A stretch of 64,000 nt of DNA from contig CALCYA010000109.1 of NCBI GenBank assembly GCA_937906165.1, positions 1 to 64,000 of the forward strand. Reading direction: 5' to 3'. Shown in pieces: positions 8,439 to 17,080 of this stretch; position 1 is the first letter of the stretch, and each line of letters starts with the position of its first letter. The DNA comes from an uncultured Bacteroidales bacterium. Lineage in GTDB: Bacteria; Bacteroidota; Bacteroidia; Bacteroidales; Bacteroidaceae. Position numbers and translations under genes: made by a program. The notes below the pieces were generated by a model. It was not told the origin of the DNA and did not search any database. It saw only the letters and a program-made list of their open reading frames with translations.

Positions 8439-10181
8439 TCAGTTCATCTCGGTTGATTCATCCTCATGTTCGTATGCCGGGTTCTGAACCAGTTTGTCGT
8501 TGAAGCGCATCTCCTCATAGAAAATCGGGAAGAAGAGAGCATCGATGCTTGACATCTTACTCTTTACTACACTTGACTGGCTCTCGAGTTTGTCGGCAAC
8601 AAACTTGATGTTGTTTGTAGTTTTCTCGCGCAATGCCTTGCGGACAAGGTCGTACCAGCGTTTTCCCTCGAATGAGAGCTCAAGAAGACGCTCCTTGAGA
8701 ACGAGTTCAAGAGCAGTCTCACGTGACTGGTAGTTTGCAAGGTTAAGAGGTTTCTTGATAGCAGTAGTGTCCATACGTGAACGTGTGTTGATAGCCTTCA
8801 CAATGTCGAATGCCTTGTTGAAATCCTCTACATTAGCCGAAGGACGTGCTACCATAGCCTCAGCCATCATCAGCATGACGTCTGTCTGGCGGTAAACAAT
8901 CCAGTTGGCATCGAAGTCATCAGACTTACGGTAGTCTGTTGCAGGCGAGCTCTTTGCAGTGTACTTTGCGACGATGATGTCTTTTTTCTCGTCACTGCCT
9001 GAGCCTGTCTCTGAATTACCTGTGAGGGACCTCACGTTTGTAAATGAATAAGCACGCAAGTCATCTGTCTCGTAATTCTTGGCCGCGAAACTTGACGGAA
9101 CAATGACTGCACCGGTGTTGCCCTCTGAACCATACATAGAGACTACACCACGTACATAACCGTTAGTGATGTTGTCACCCTGGCACTGGAGCTCGAAGAT
9201 AGACTCACGAGAGTTCTTTGAACCGAAGATTTCGTCATATACAGAACTCATCTTAGAATCAACGCGATCCTCAAGTTCGCCCTGGTTCTGAATGAGGTTG
9301 TAAGCATACTTCGTCTTGTCACCCTTATCACCGCCCTTATCCTCGAGCAGACGGGCCTTGTTATCAAGGATTCTCTGGCAGTCCTGAACACAATCATCAT
9401 AGTACTTCTGGATGTTCGCTGCATTCGCGAGCTCGCTCTGGCCCTCATAGTATGTTGTAAAGGCAGCACGCCAAAGGTTCACATCAGCCTTGATTGCCAA
9501 AACGGCATCCTCAGTGATACGGCCATAATTCTCGGCAGGTGAAGAGAAGTTGCCGGACTTCATCACAAGTTTCTCGGCCTTCTCAAGGTCCTCCATAATC
9601 TCATCAAGTGCCTGCAATGGATGTACCTGCGGATACTCCGGCATATCATTGTCACCGATAACGGCAACACGTGCCATTGGGATATCACGGAAAGTACGTA
9701 CAAGATAAAAGTGAGCCAACGCGCGCAAAGCGTACATCTCGCCCATAACTACCTGAAGGTCACCCTCGGTAAAGTCAGGGTCACGCTCAACAACCTGAGG
9801 AGCACGCTCAATCAGAAGGTTGGCTGTCTGGATTGCCGAGTAATAGGTTGCCCAGTTACAGTAAGGGTTCTCATCAAGAATATTTGCCTCGACGATATAC
9901 TTGATGTTCCTGTCATAGTTTGCGGGGAATGTGAGGTTATCGGCACGCAACTCACCCCATACGATTGCCTTCTGAATGGCATCGGTACCCAAAAGTTTCA
10001 GGTAAGCTGTTGCAAGAATACCGTTAACGTCATCCTTTGTCTGCCAGAAATTCTCCTCAGTATTGATTTCCGGCGGGATAATTGTCAGATAATCTGTACA
10101 CGAACTCATCAGTGTACCGCACATAACGGCTACAGCAACGACGAGTTTTCTATATAAATTCAATATTCTTTTCATAATCAT
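8439..10181 (-). CDS. SusD/RagB-family surface lipoprotein (first pair)
   Basis: A 580-aa SusD protein using the ATG at 10181; a TTG one codon upstream and an ATG at 10175 are alternatives. The lipobox is LMSSC (C28). SusD hallmarks include an N-terminal NFWQTKDDVNGILATAYLKL helix, ALRALAHFYLVRTFRDIPM, and the C-terminal ELSFEGKRWYDLVRKA signature. It starts about 6 nt after the SusC stop codon, so translation is probably coupled. Length is typical for the family. It should form the lid of the SusC encoded at 10188-13520. The two SusD proteins here differ strongly in length and text, so they are not a recent duplication. Confidence 0.93.
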   Translation of the reverse strand: MIMKRILNLYRKLVVAVAVMCGTLMSSCTDYLTIIPPEINTEENFWQTKDDVNGILATAYLKLLGTDAIQKAIVWGELRADNLTFPANYDRNIKYIVEANILDENPYCNWATYYSAIQTANLLIERAPQVVERDPDFTEGDLQVVMGEMYALRALAHFYLVRTFRDIPMARVAVIGDNDMPEYPQVHPLQALDEIMEDLEKAEKLVMKSGNFSSPAENYGRITEDAVLAIKADVNLWRAAFTTYYEGQSELANAANIQKYYDDCVQDCQRILDNKARLLEDKGGDKGDKTKYAYNLIQNQGELEDRVDSKMSSVYDEIFGSKNSRESIFELQCQGDNITNGYVRGVVSMYGSEGNTGAVIVPSSFAAKNYETDDLRAYSFTNVRSLTGNSETGSGSDEKKDIIVAKYTAKSSPATDYRKSDDFDANWIVYRQTDVMLMMAEAMVARPSANVEDFNKAFDIVKAINTRSRMDTTAIKKPLNLANYQSRETALELVLKERLLELSFEGKRWYDLVRKALREKTTNNIKFVADKLESQSSVVKSKMSSIDALFFPIFYEEMRFNDKLVQNPAYEHEDESTEMN

Positions 10182-10187
10182 CAACTA

Positions 10188-13100
10188 TTAGAAACCGACT
10201 GAAAGTGAAAGTGTATAAGAGCGTGAACGTGGAGTCTTTGAATTGTCATAAGCAATACCACCTCCACCGCAAGCAACCTCTGGATCAAGACCTGTATACT
10301 TTGTCCAGAACAAGACGTTGTCTGCAGACGCATATACATTCAGGCTTGACAAGCCAACCTTCTTAAGCCACTCGGGCTCGAAAGAGTATGAAAGCTGAAC
10401 ATAAGAGAGACGTACATAAGAAGCATCCTCTACATAACGATCGCTACCGAGGTAGTTGTATGTGTTACCGCTACCATATACGGCACGTGGAACCTCCGTG
10501 ATATCACCTTCCTTGCGCCAGCGCCAGTTAACAGCCTTACTCTGGTTGTTGAATGTAGTCATGTTCTCAAAGTTCATACGTGCGTTGTTCACTACGTCTA
10601 CGTCGTAACGGTATGTGAAGTTGGTTCTAAGAGTCCACTTCTTGTAACGGAATGTGAAACCGAAACCACCCTGCGCCTTAGGATTAGAGTTACCGAGATA
10701 AACGATATCGAGCTGGTTGATTGTACCATCGTGGTTGATATCCTCATAGATAGCGTCACCACCGCGGAACTCATAACGGTTGTATGTTATCAACTCCTCG
10801 TTGTCGAAGAAGAGAGCCATCTTCTTTGGTGTACCGTCGGCATTGAACACAACGTTACCTTCAGCATCGCGTACGATAGGACAGGTACCGTTGCGGCCTG
10901 CTGCCTCCTCGGCGAGAGCCTTCTCCCAGTTCTTATAGCTGTAACGGTAAACACCCTTATAACGGAAGCCGTAGATAGAACCGCCAGGGTTACCGATCTG
11001 TATACGTGGCAGATATTTTCCGTTCTCAGGGGCATCGTACTTACCGTTGCGCTCCTCGAGATAAGCATCCTCGAGTTCAAGAATCTCGTTGTAGTTCTTA
11101 CCTACGTTGAAGTAAGCCGAGATAGAGAAATCCTTAGCAACCTTTATGTTGTTGAGGTTGAAGTTGAGTTCCCAACCTGAGTTGCGGATTGAACCAGAGT
11201 TCTTGTATGCCAAAGAAGAGTATCCTGTTGGAGAAGGAATCTTGTACTGGCGGACAATCTGGTCTTTTGTTGTACCGCTATAGTAGTTGAACGCACCTGT
11301 GAGCTTGCCGTTGAAGAAACCGAAGTCAGAGCCGATGTTCCACTCGCTCTTGCGTGAGCAGCTCAGGTCGGTCAGACGGATACCGTCCATCTGGAAGGCT
11401 GCCATACCGAGGTAACTGAGGTCCGTACTACCGTGCTTAAATGTAGAATAGCTGTTGAATGTCTTGTTCTCCTGTGGAGCCTCACCGTCCATACCCCAAC
11501 CCGGACGAAGAGACAACATGCTTACTACAGGGCGTGCCCACTCCATCCAATCCTCGTCGATGATGTTCCAACGTGCAGAAACAGACGGGAAGGCAATCCA
11601 CTTTCTGTCATCACCCATCGCGGTAAGACCCTCACCACGCACTGCAAGACGCAAAGCGTACTTTGACTTGTATGAGTAGTGAGCATCCCAAACGAAGCTA
11701 ATCTTGCGACTCTCCCACTTGGTGGTTCCTGAGCCACCGAGCTTAGCACCGATGGTTGAACTGCTGATGTTACCTGTAGGAAGACCAACAGCTGTAGAGT
11801 TCTGTGAGTTACCGCTACCTGTCTCCAACTGGAACTGTGCGTTCATTGTAAGGAAGTGGTCCTTGTGACCCAGATAAGGAGTGAAAATGAACTGGTGACG
11901 AGTTGTGAAGTAAAGACTCTTGCTGTCATCAGCCTGGGACTTGTTCTTCTCAGAAGAGGTCCAGTTGTCCATTGAGAGTGCAGAAGGCATATATACAGTA
12001 CCAGATGATGTACCGGCACTAAGGTTAACCATACCACGATACTTCAACTGTGTCTCATCATCCTCAAGACCCAAGAGGTTATACTCCAACGTAATCTGCG
12101 GAGTGATGCTGTAGTTCTCAGTGTGATACTCGGCAAGCCTTGCAACCGCGATAGGGTTCTTCTGACCATTGAGAGCGCTCTCAAGAACGTTCTTGTTCTC
12201 AGTGTCAAGCATTGCATAGTACTCATCGGTGTTGTTGCCATAGATATCCTGCTTGTAGATACTCATGTTAGGCATCATCAACTGTGAATCGTACAGAGGG
12301 CTATTGGTATTCTTTCTCTGCTTTGTATAAGAGAACGAGAAGTCTGCGATAACCTTGATACGTGATGAAACATAGTAGTCAAGAGCAAGACGGCTTGTGA
12401 AACGCTGCAAGTACTGGCCAATCACCTGACCTGTCTCGTTGCTGTAACCGCCGGAAACGCGGAAAGCAGCCTTCTCACCACCACCGGAAAGGTTGATATT
12501 GTAGTCATTGCTGTAACCATGCTTTGAAACGGCATCAACCCAATCGGTATTGTTGTTATAGTTCTCATACTCGGGGAATGTCTTGTCATAGTTCAACTCA
12601 GGAACAACCACCGCCGACTGGTTCTGGTTGAAGAGTGCCTGCTTGATAAGCATTGTGTAGTCGTCACCGTTCAAGAGGTTAATACCGCTTGGTGTCCACT
12701 TGTCCTTGAACTTGTAAGAGAAGTTCACACGTGTTGGACCACGCTTACCACGTTTTGTCTTGATCTTGATGACACCGTTCGCACCCTGTGAACCGTAAAC
12801 GGCGCAAGAAGCTGCATCCTTCAAAACCTCGATCTCGGCGATATCCTCGGTGTTGACCATAAGGAGTTCGGCGAAACTTTCGTCTGTAGCAGACTCGAAA
12901 TCGAAGGAACTGACGTCGACCTGAAGAATGTTGTCATCGACAACAATCAGAGGCTGTGCGTTACCCTCGAGGGTTGCGCTACCACGGAGACGCATCTGTG
13001 TACCAGAACCTACGTCACCAGAGTTGAACACGACGTCAAGACCGGCAATCTGACCCTGAAGAGCCTGGTCGACAGATGAGAAAGAGAGACCTTCCATGTC

Positions 13101-13520
13101 TTCCATGCTGATCTTCTGTGTCGCATGGGTCATCTCACGCTCAAGAATGTCAAGACCGCCTGAACGCTGTACCTGCTTTGCAGTAATCACTACGTCATCG
13201 AGCACGTTGTCCTCGACCATCTTTACATTGAATACTGTACGGCTACCGATTTTAAGACGCTGGGTCTTGTAACCGATATAAGTAATCTCAAGCTCATTGC
13301 TTGTGTTCTTTACCACCATTGAGAAGTTACCCTCAAAGTCGGTCGCGCAATGGTTGATGATACGATTGTCACTGCTACGCTCGGTGATGTTCACCATAAT
13401 TAGTGGACCTTCGGCGTCACTGGTTATCGTACCCGAAATTCTCGCACCTTTTTGTGCAAATACTGAACTGCTCAAAGAGCAGAAAAGCACGAGTAGTAAT
13501 AAATGTTTTATTTTTATCAT
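10188..13520 (-). CDS. SusC/RagA-type TonB-dependent outer-membrane transporter (first pair)
   Basis: A 1110-aa transporter with signal peptide (to FAQ, about res. 23), carboxypeptidase-regulatory-like domain (about res. 27-105), the hinge DNVLDDVVITA that resembles a TonB-box region, plug segments (MRLRGSATLEGNAQPLIVVDD; IEVLKDAASCAVYGSQGANGVI) and a long barrel ending RSYTLSLSVGF with a terminal Phe, as required for barrel assembly. It imports an unknown surface-captured ligand with SusD at 8439-10181. It follows the large fasciclin lipoprotein by 28 nt in the same transcription direction, giving the order fasciclin-SusC-SusD that is repeated downstream. Confidence 0.94.
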   Translation of the reverse strand: MIKIKHLLLLVLFCSLSSSVFAQKGARISGTITSDAEGPLIMVNITERSSDNRIINHCATDFEGNFSMVVKNTSNELEITYIGYKTQRLKIGSRTVFNVKMVEDNVLDDVVITAKQVQRSGGLDILEREMTHATQKISMEDMEGLSFSSVDQALQGQIAGLDVVFNSGDVGSGTQMRLRGSATLEGNAQPLIVVDDNILQVDVSSFDFESATDESFAELLMVNTEDIAEIEVLKDAASCAVYGSQGANGVIKIKTKRGKRGPTRVNFSYKFKDKWTPSGINLLNGDDYTMLIKQALFNQNQSAVVVPELNYDKTFPEYENYNNNTDWVDAVSKHGYSNDYNINLSGGGEKAAFRVSGGYSNETGQVIGQYLQRFTSRLALDYYVSSRIKVIADFSFSYTKQRKNTNSPLYDSQLMMPNMSIYKQDIYGNNTDEYYAMLDTENKNVLESALNGQKNPIAVARLAEYHTENYSITPQITLEYNLLGLEDDETQLKYRGMVNLSAGTSSGTVYMPSALSMDNWTSSEKNKSQADDSKSLYFTTRHQFIFTPYLGHKDHFLTMNAQFQLETGSGNSQNSTAVGLPTGNISSSTIGAKLGGSGTTKWESRKISFVWDAHYSYKSKYALRLAVRGEGLTAMGDDRKWIAFPSVSARWNIIDEDWMEWARPVVSMLSLRPGWGMDGEAPQENKTFNSYSTFKHGSTDLSYLGMAAFQMDGIRLTDLSCSRKSEWNIGSDFGFFNGKLTGAFNYYSGTTKDQIVRQYKIPSPTGYSSLAYKNSGSIRNSGWELNFNLNNIKVAKDFSISAYFNVGKNYNEILELEDAYLEERNGKYDAPENGKYLPRIQIGNPGGSIYGFRYKGVYRYSYKNWEKALAEEAAGRNGTCPIVRDAEGNVVFNADGTPKKMALFFDNEELITYNRYEFRGGDAIYEDINHDGTINQLDIVYLGNSNPKAQGGFGFTFRYKKWTLRTNFTYRYDVDVVNNARMNFENMTTFNNQSKAVNWRWRKEGDITEVPRAVYGSGNTYNYLGSDRYVEDASYVRLSYVQLSYSFEPEWLKKVGLSSLNVYASADNVLFWTKYTGLDPEVACGGGGIAYDNSKTPRSRSYTLSLSVGF

Positions 13521-13548
13521 GGCTAATTATGTTTATTCGACATCACTA

Positions 13549-16500
13549 TTAATTCGCTGACTCGGTAGAATCCTCTGTCTCAACAAGGATTTTCTCTACA
13601 ACGTCGCCATTGTTGTTAACCTTGATCATATAGTTGTTGCCATCCTCAGCTGTCTCTGTAACGTACTCTGCAGTATTGCCGTCGTCGCCCTTGACAATCT
13701 GTACAAGCATACCCTCCTCATTTACAAGGACCTTCTCCTCTCCGTTGAGGACAAGCTGCTCACGTGTCGTTGAGCTCCAAGCTTCGTCAGACTCGTCTAT
13801 TGGAGACATAAGATAAGCTACACGCATCATCTTTGTTGTACCGTCAAGAGCCTCCATCTCGTATTCGCCTGCATTGGCAACGAGGAATGGTTTTGTACCG
13901 TCCTCAAGAGTTACAGAACCCTCGATACCGGCAACCGGCATCACGTCTACGAGTTCACCGCTGGCAGCATAACGGCGGAAACGGCCGTCGTAACCGAACA
14001 TACCCTCGTTGAGGAGAGCACGGTCGATTGGCTGGATTACAGAATAAGAAGATGTAGCGATTGTTGAAGGAACTTTGGCACTTGTAACGGTGTACTCAAT
14101 GTCACGTGACATCACGTTCCATGTCTTGCCCTCCTCACCGCTCTTGAGAATCTTTGCAGTGTTACCCAACTGGTCAACAACAACTACAGTGCTGTTGTCA
14201 TCGGCATTCTTCACGGTAGTCTCATAGAAACGTCCGGTTGATGTATTGATGACAGCTGTAGCGAAGTTAGCCTCGGTATACTTGCCACCCTCAGGAGATG
14301 GGATTGAGAATGGCACGTTATCAACATATACTGAATTATCCTGGAAGTGATAACGCAGGAAGTTGTTGAGCAGACGCATCTGTGAAGCGGCCTTTTCCGG
14401 ATTCACGTTTGACTCGTTTGCAATGATTTCCCATGTTGGAAGACCATCGGCAACTACACCCTGGATAGCCTCGTTAGAAGGCACGTATACTGTATAGTGG
14501 TATGTATTGAAGAATGGTACCACGTTAACCAATGTTCCATCTGTTGAAGAGTAGAAGATTGAATAGAGACGTAAAGAGTCGTTCTTTATCACACGGTCCG
14601 AAGCCTTGGGGAACATAATCTTCAATGTAGCCTCAAGTGAATCAGGCATACAGAGACTGAAGAACTCATGATAGATATCTGTCTCCTCTTCTGAGTTGTT
14701 CAAAAGGTTTGTATATACAGACTTTGTAGGAGGTGTCGGGATTGCAGAAGCCTTGCGTGCAGGTGAAAGGCTCTCAACATCGTAAGGAACGGTGCAGAAT
14801 GCATAACCGTTCTCCTGCTGGTGCTGTGTACCGACTGTGATGGCTGTACCGTTCTCAATCTGCTCACCGCCGTAGAACTTAACAGAGTTAGGATCGCTGG
14901 TATCAACCTTCATTGTACCGTAACCCTTAGTCTGATAATACTTCTTAGGATTCAATGTACCGTCGGCACGGACAATACCATCACCCTCGTCATGTACGAT
15001 AATGAGGTACTCCATGAGATCTGTCATACGGTTCTTCATGAATGCGTTTGCGAAGCCGCCGCCCTTGTCTGCTACAGAAACCGGTGCCATATCTGTCAAA
15101 GTATCGGTAATCTCGTATGTAGCAGGGTTGAACTTGTACTTGCTTGCCCAGAGCTCATCGACCTTTCCGTTACCCTTTGGACGCTCCTTGTTATAGTGGA
15201 ATGCAAACACTGTAGGTGTAGCTGTATTCACTGTGATAGGATCGTGGTATACGAAGTAATTGTCGTCGGGAATAATGAAGCTGTACTCAGCATCCATTGC
15301 CTTGAGGTAGTAGTCGTAACGCAACTGTGTTACGCAGTGACGTACCATGAGCATGTTGTCGAACACCAAAGAAGGAGCATGCACTGCACGGTAGTCGGCC
15401 GGACCGAATACATTATTTAATATATATATAACGCCGTTGTTTGCGATAACGCACTCGTCAACGTCCTTCTCTGTAAGACCCATCTCGTCGTTGGCGTCAT
15501 CCTTAACCTTGTCGAACTTGCTTGGAACGCAGTCCTTGAAAGAACGCTGCATAAGGTTGTTCAGCAATGAAGCCACGTTAGTCTCAGGAATTGAATCAAG
15601 AGCCTGTATAAGAGTCTCCATATCAGAAATCTCAACGCTTGGAGCAAACTGCTCTACAAGGAAGGCACCTGTACCTGTTGTGAAGTAATCATAGAAAGCC
15701 TCGTCCTTTGGAACCAACAAAGCAGCCATATCACCCTCGGCACCGATTGCTGTTGCATAAGCATTCCATCCCGGATCGTATGTCAAGAGTTCCTCTGCTT
15801 TAGGGTTAGAGCCTGAGGCTGTAAGGAGGTTGTAACTTGTAAACTGCTCGCTGCAGAAATAACGCAGGCGGAAGATACTGTCGTTTGTCTTGTAGTAAGC
15901 CTGATAATTCGCTGTAAGGGTTGCATCATATACAGGAATACAGAAACGGTCAAGCAGGCGACTGAACACCTTTGTATCCTCGCGGTTGCGCAACTCCTCG
16001 GCCATGTTTGAAGGAGGAAGGAGCACATCGTCAAGACGATAGATATAACCGTTCTTACAGGTAATTGTCATTGTATCGTCAGAGAAACCATCTGTTGCGA
16101 TACCGCTGGCAACAAGTTTCTTATCAAAGATAAGGGCCTCGTTATCTGTAAAGGTCTTTGTCTGTACACCGTTCTTCTTGAAGAGGAACTCAATATCGGA
16201 AGCCTTGATTGACTGCTGCTTGAGGTAGTCGCTAAGGAAGTGAACCATCATAGGAGCAGTGCCATCCTTTGCGATACGGAGATTTGCATCTCTCTCTACG
16301 CCGCGGAGAGCATCCCAGTACTTGTTGAATACCGGCATCTCTGAAGCAGAAACCAAAGGAATACTGTCAATCACAGAGAATGACGTGGTACGACGGATCA
16401 CCTGACCCTCTTCGTTCTCTGTCGGGCCCTTGCTTGAAAGCATGTCAAGCAGAAGCGCGTTGTCGAGCATTGAACTGTAGAACAGATACTTCATCTGCGT

Positions 16501-16833
16501 CTTTGTCATCTCGCTGATACTCTTTACACCCCAGGGGTTGTCCTCAAAGAATCTCTCGAATGCAGCATCATCGGCCACAAAGAGAGTTTTACTACCTGTG
16601 TGAGCAAGCGTTTCCTTCTCGCCCAAACTGTCGATGAGCTCGACGAAGTTCGAGTAAGAATGGCCGGCAGAACCGGTCTTCAAGAAATCGTAAATGCTTG
16701 CGCCCAACCATTTCGGTTCTTCCCTTGGAAGATCGTAATCATCCTCACAAGACTGGAATGAACCGCCAACAAGAAGCATGAACATCGCGAACAACGATGC
16801 CTTGCCAAATTTACTTAAACGGTGCTTAAACAT
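13549..16833 (-). CDS. Large multi-domain fasciclin (FAS1) surface lipoprotein
   Basis: A 1094-aa lipoprotein; the lipobox is SFQSC (C29) followed by EDDYD, an acidic surface-export-like signal. At least four FAS1-type segments can be seen by their conserved first strand: TLFVADDAAFERFF (about res. 82-95), AALLVPKDEAFYDYF (about res. 368), YSFIIPDDNYFVYH (about res. 510) and YTVYVPSNEAIQG (about res. 775). The first two modules close with C/N-NGYIYRLDDV and NNGVIYILNNV text. The C-terminal 150 residues are beta-rich and acidic. It is the first gene after a promoter and heads the fasciclin-SusC-SusD block. Such a length suggests an extended ligand- or surface-binding arm; the ligand is unknown. 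Confidence 0.85.
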   Translation of the reverse strand: MFKHRLSKFGKASLFAMFMLLVGGSFQSCEDDYDLPREEPKWLGASIYDFLKTGSAGHSYSNFVELIDSLGEKETLAHTGSKTLFVADDAAFERFFEDNPWGVKSISEMTKTQMKYLFYSSMLDNALLLDMLSSKGPTENEEGQVIRRTTSFSVIDSIPLVSASEMPVFNKYWDALRGVERDANLRIAKDGTAPMMVHFLSDYLKQQSIKASDIEFLFKKNGVQTKTFTDNEALIFDKKLVASGIATDGFSDDTMTITCKNGYIYRLDDVLLPPSNMAEELRNREDTKVFSRLLDRFCIPVYDATLTANYQAYYKTNDSIFRLRYFCSEQFTSYNLLTASGSNPKAEELLTYDPGWNAYATAIGAEGDMAALLVPKDEAFYDYFTTGTGAFLVEQFAPSVEISDMETLIQALDSIPETNVASLLNNLMQRSFKDCVPSKFDKVKDDANDEMGLTEKDVDECVIANNGVIYILNNVFGPADYRAVHAPSLVFDNMLMVRHCVTQLRYDYYLKAMDAEYSFIIPDDNYFVYHDPITVNTATPTVFAFHYNKERPKGNGKVDELWASKYKFNPATYEITDTLTDMAPVSVADKGGGFANAFMKNRMTDLMEYLIIVHDEGDGIVRADGTLNPKKYYQTKGYGTMKVDTSDPNSVKFYGGEQIENGTAITVGTQHQQENGYAFCTVPYDVESLSPARKASAIPTPPTKSVYTNLLNNSEEETDIYHEFFSLCMPDSLEATLKIMFPKASDRVIKNDSLRLYSIFYSSTDGTLVNVVPFFNTYHYTVYVPSNEAIQGVVADGLPTWEIIANESNVNPEKAASQMRLLNNFLRYHFQDNSVYVDNVPFSIPSPEGGKYTEANFATAVINTSTGRFYETTVKNADDNSTVVVVDQLGNTAKILKSGEEGKTWNVMSRDIEYTVTSAKVPSTIATSSYSVIQPIDRALLNEGMFGYDGRFRRYAASGELVDVMPVAGIEGSVTLEDGTKPFLVANAGEYEMEALDGTTKMMRVAYLMSPIDESDEAWSSTTREQLVLNGEEKVLVNEEGMLVQIVKGDDGNTAEYVTETAEDGNNYMIKVNNNGDVVEKILVETEDSTESAN

Positions 16834-16914
16834 AAGTACAAAAATTATTAATTATTATTTTTTTATTTTTTTAAACATCTTGCTCAAAGGCACAATATCC
16901 CCTTTGGTAACGTG

Positions 16915-16950
16915 CAAAAATAAGACTTTTAAATAAATATTTGCACAAAA
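16915..16950 (-). promoter_or_regulatory. Promoter of the fasciclin/SusCD operon
   Basis: Minus strand: -33-like TTTTG (16950-16946) and -7 TATTTTTG (16922-16915), a full match to TAnnTTTG. The spacer is 23 nt against the usual 19-21. Transcription would start near 16908, leaving a leader of about 75 nt rich in A+T. Confidence 0.55.
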
Positions 16951-16996
16951 CATCTTTTTTTTTCGCCTCCGAAGGCGTTTTTTCACATTTCAGAAC

Positions 16997-17039
16997 AAAA
17001 AAAGCCTCTTTCCCGATTGATTCCAATCAAAAAAGAGGC
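16997..17039 (-). terminator. Terminator after the CxxCH propeller gene
   Basis: GCCTCTTT (17004-17011) and AAAGAGGC (17032-17039) form the stem; the loop contains a smaller TTGAT/ATCAA pairing. On the minus strand the stem is followed by seven T residues (complement of 16997-17003). It lies 41 nt past the stop codon at 17081 and separates the propeller gene from the fasciclin operon. Confidence 0.85.
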
Positions 17040-17080
17040 AAAAGTGATTTTTGAGTTATTTAACAATCAAATGTTAATTT

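Noticed and set aside
8155..15420. Several long plus-strand ORFs (up to 199 codons) opposite the SusCD and fasciclin genes
   Set aside because: They are mirror frames of genes with clear homology and lipoprotein or barrel features; their products are rich in Cys, Val and Ile with no domain.
16964..16977. CGCCT-CCGA-AGGCG hairpin followed by T residues on the plus strand
   Set aside because: No plus-strand gene ends here. It may be an extra stem in the operon leader region, but I cannot support a terminator call.
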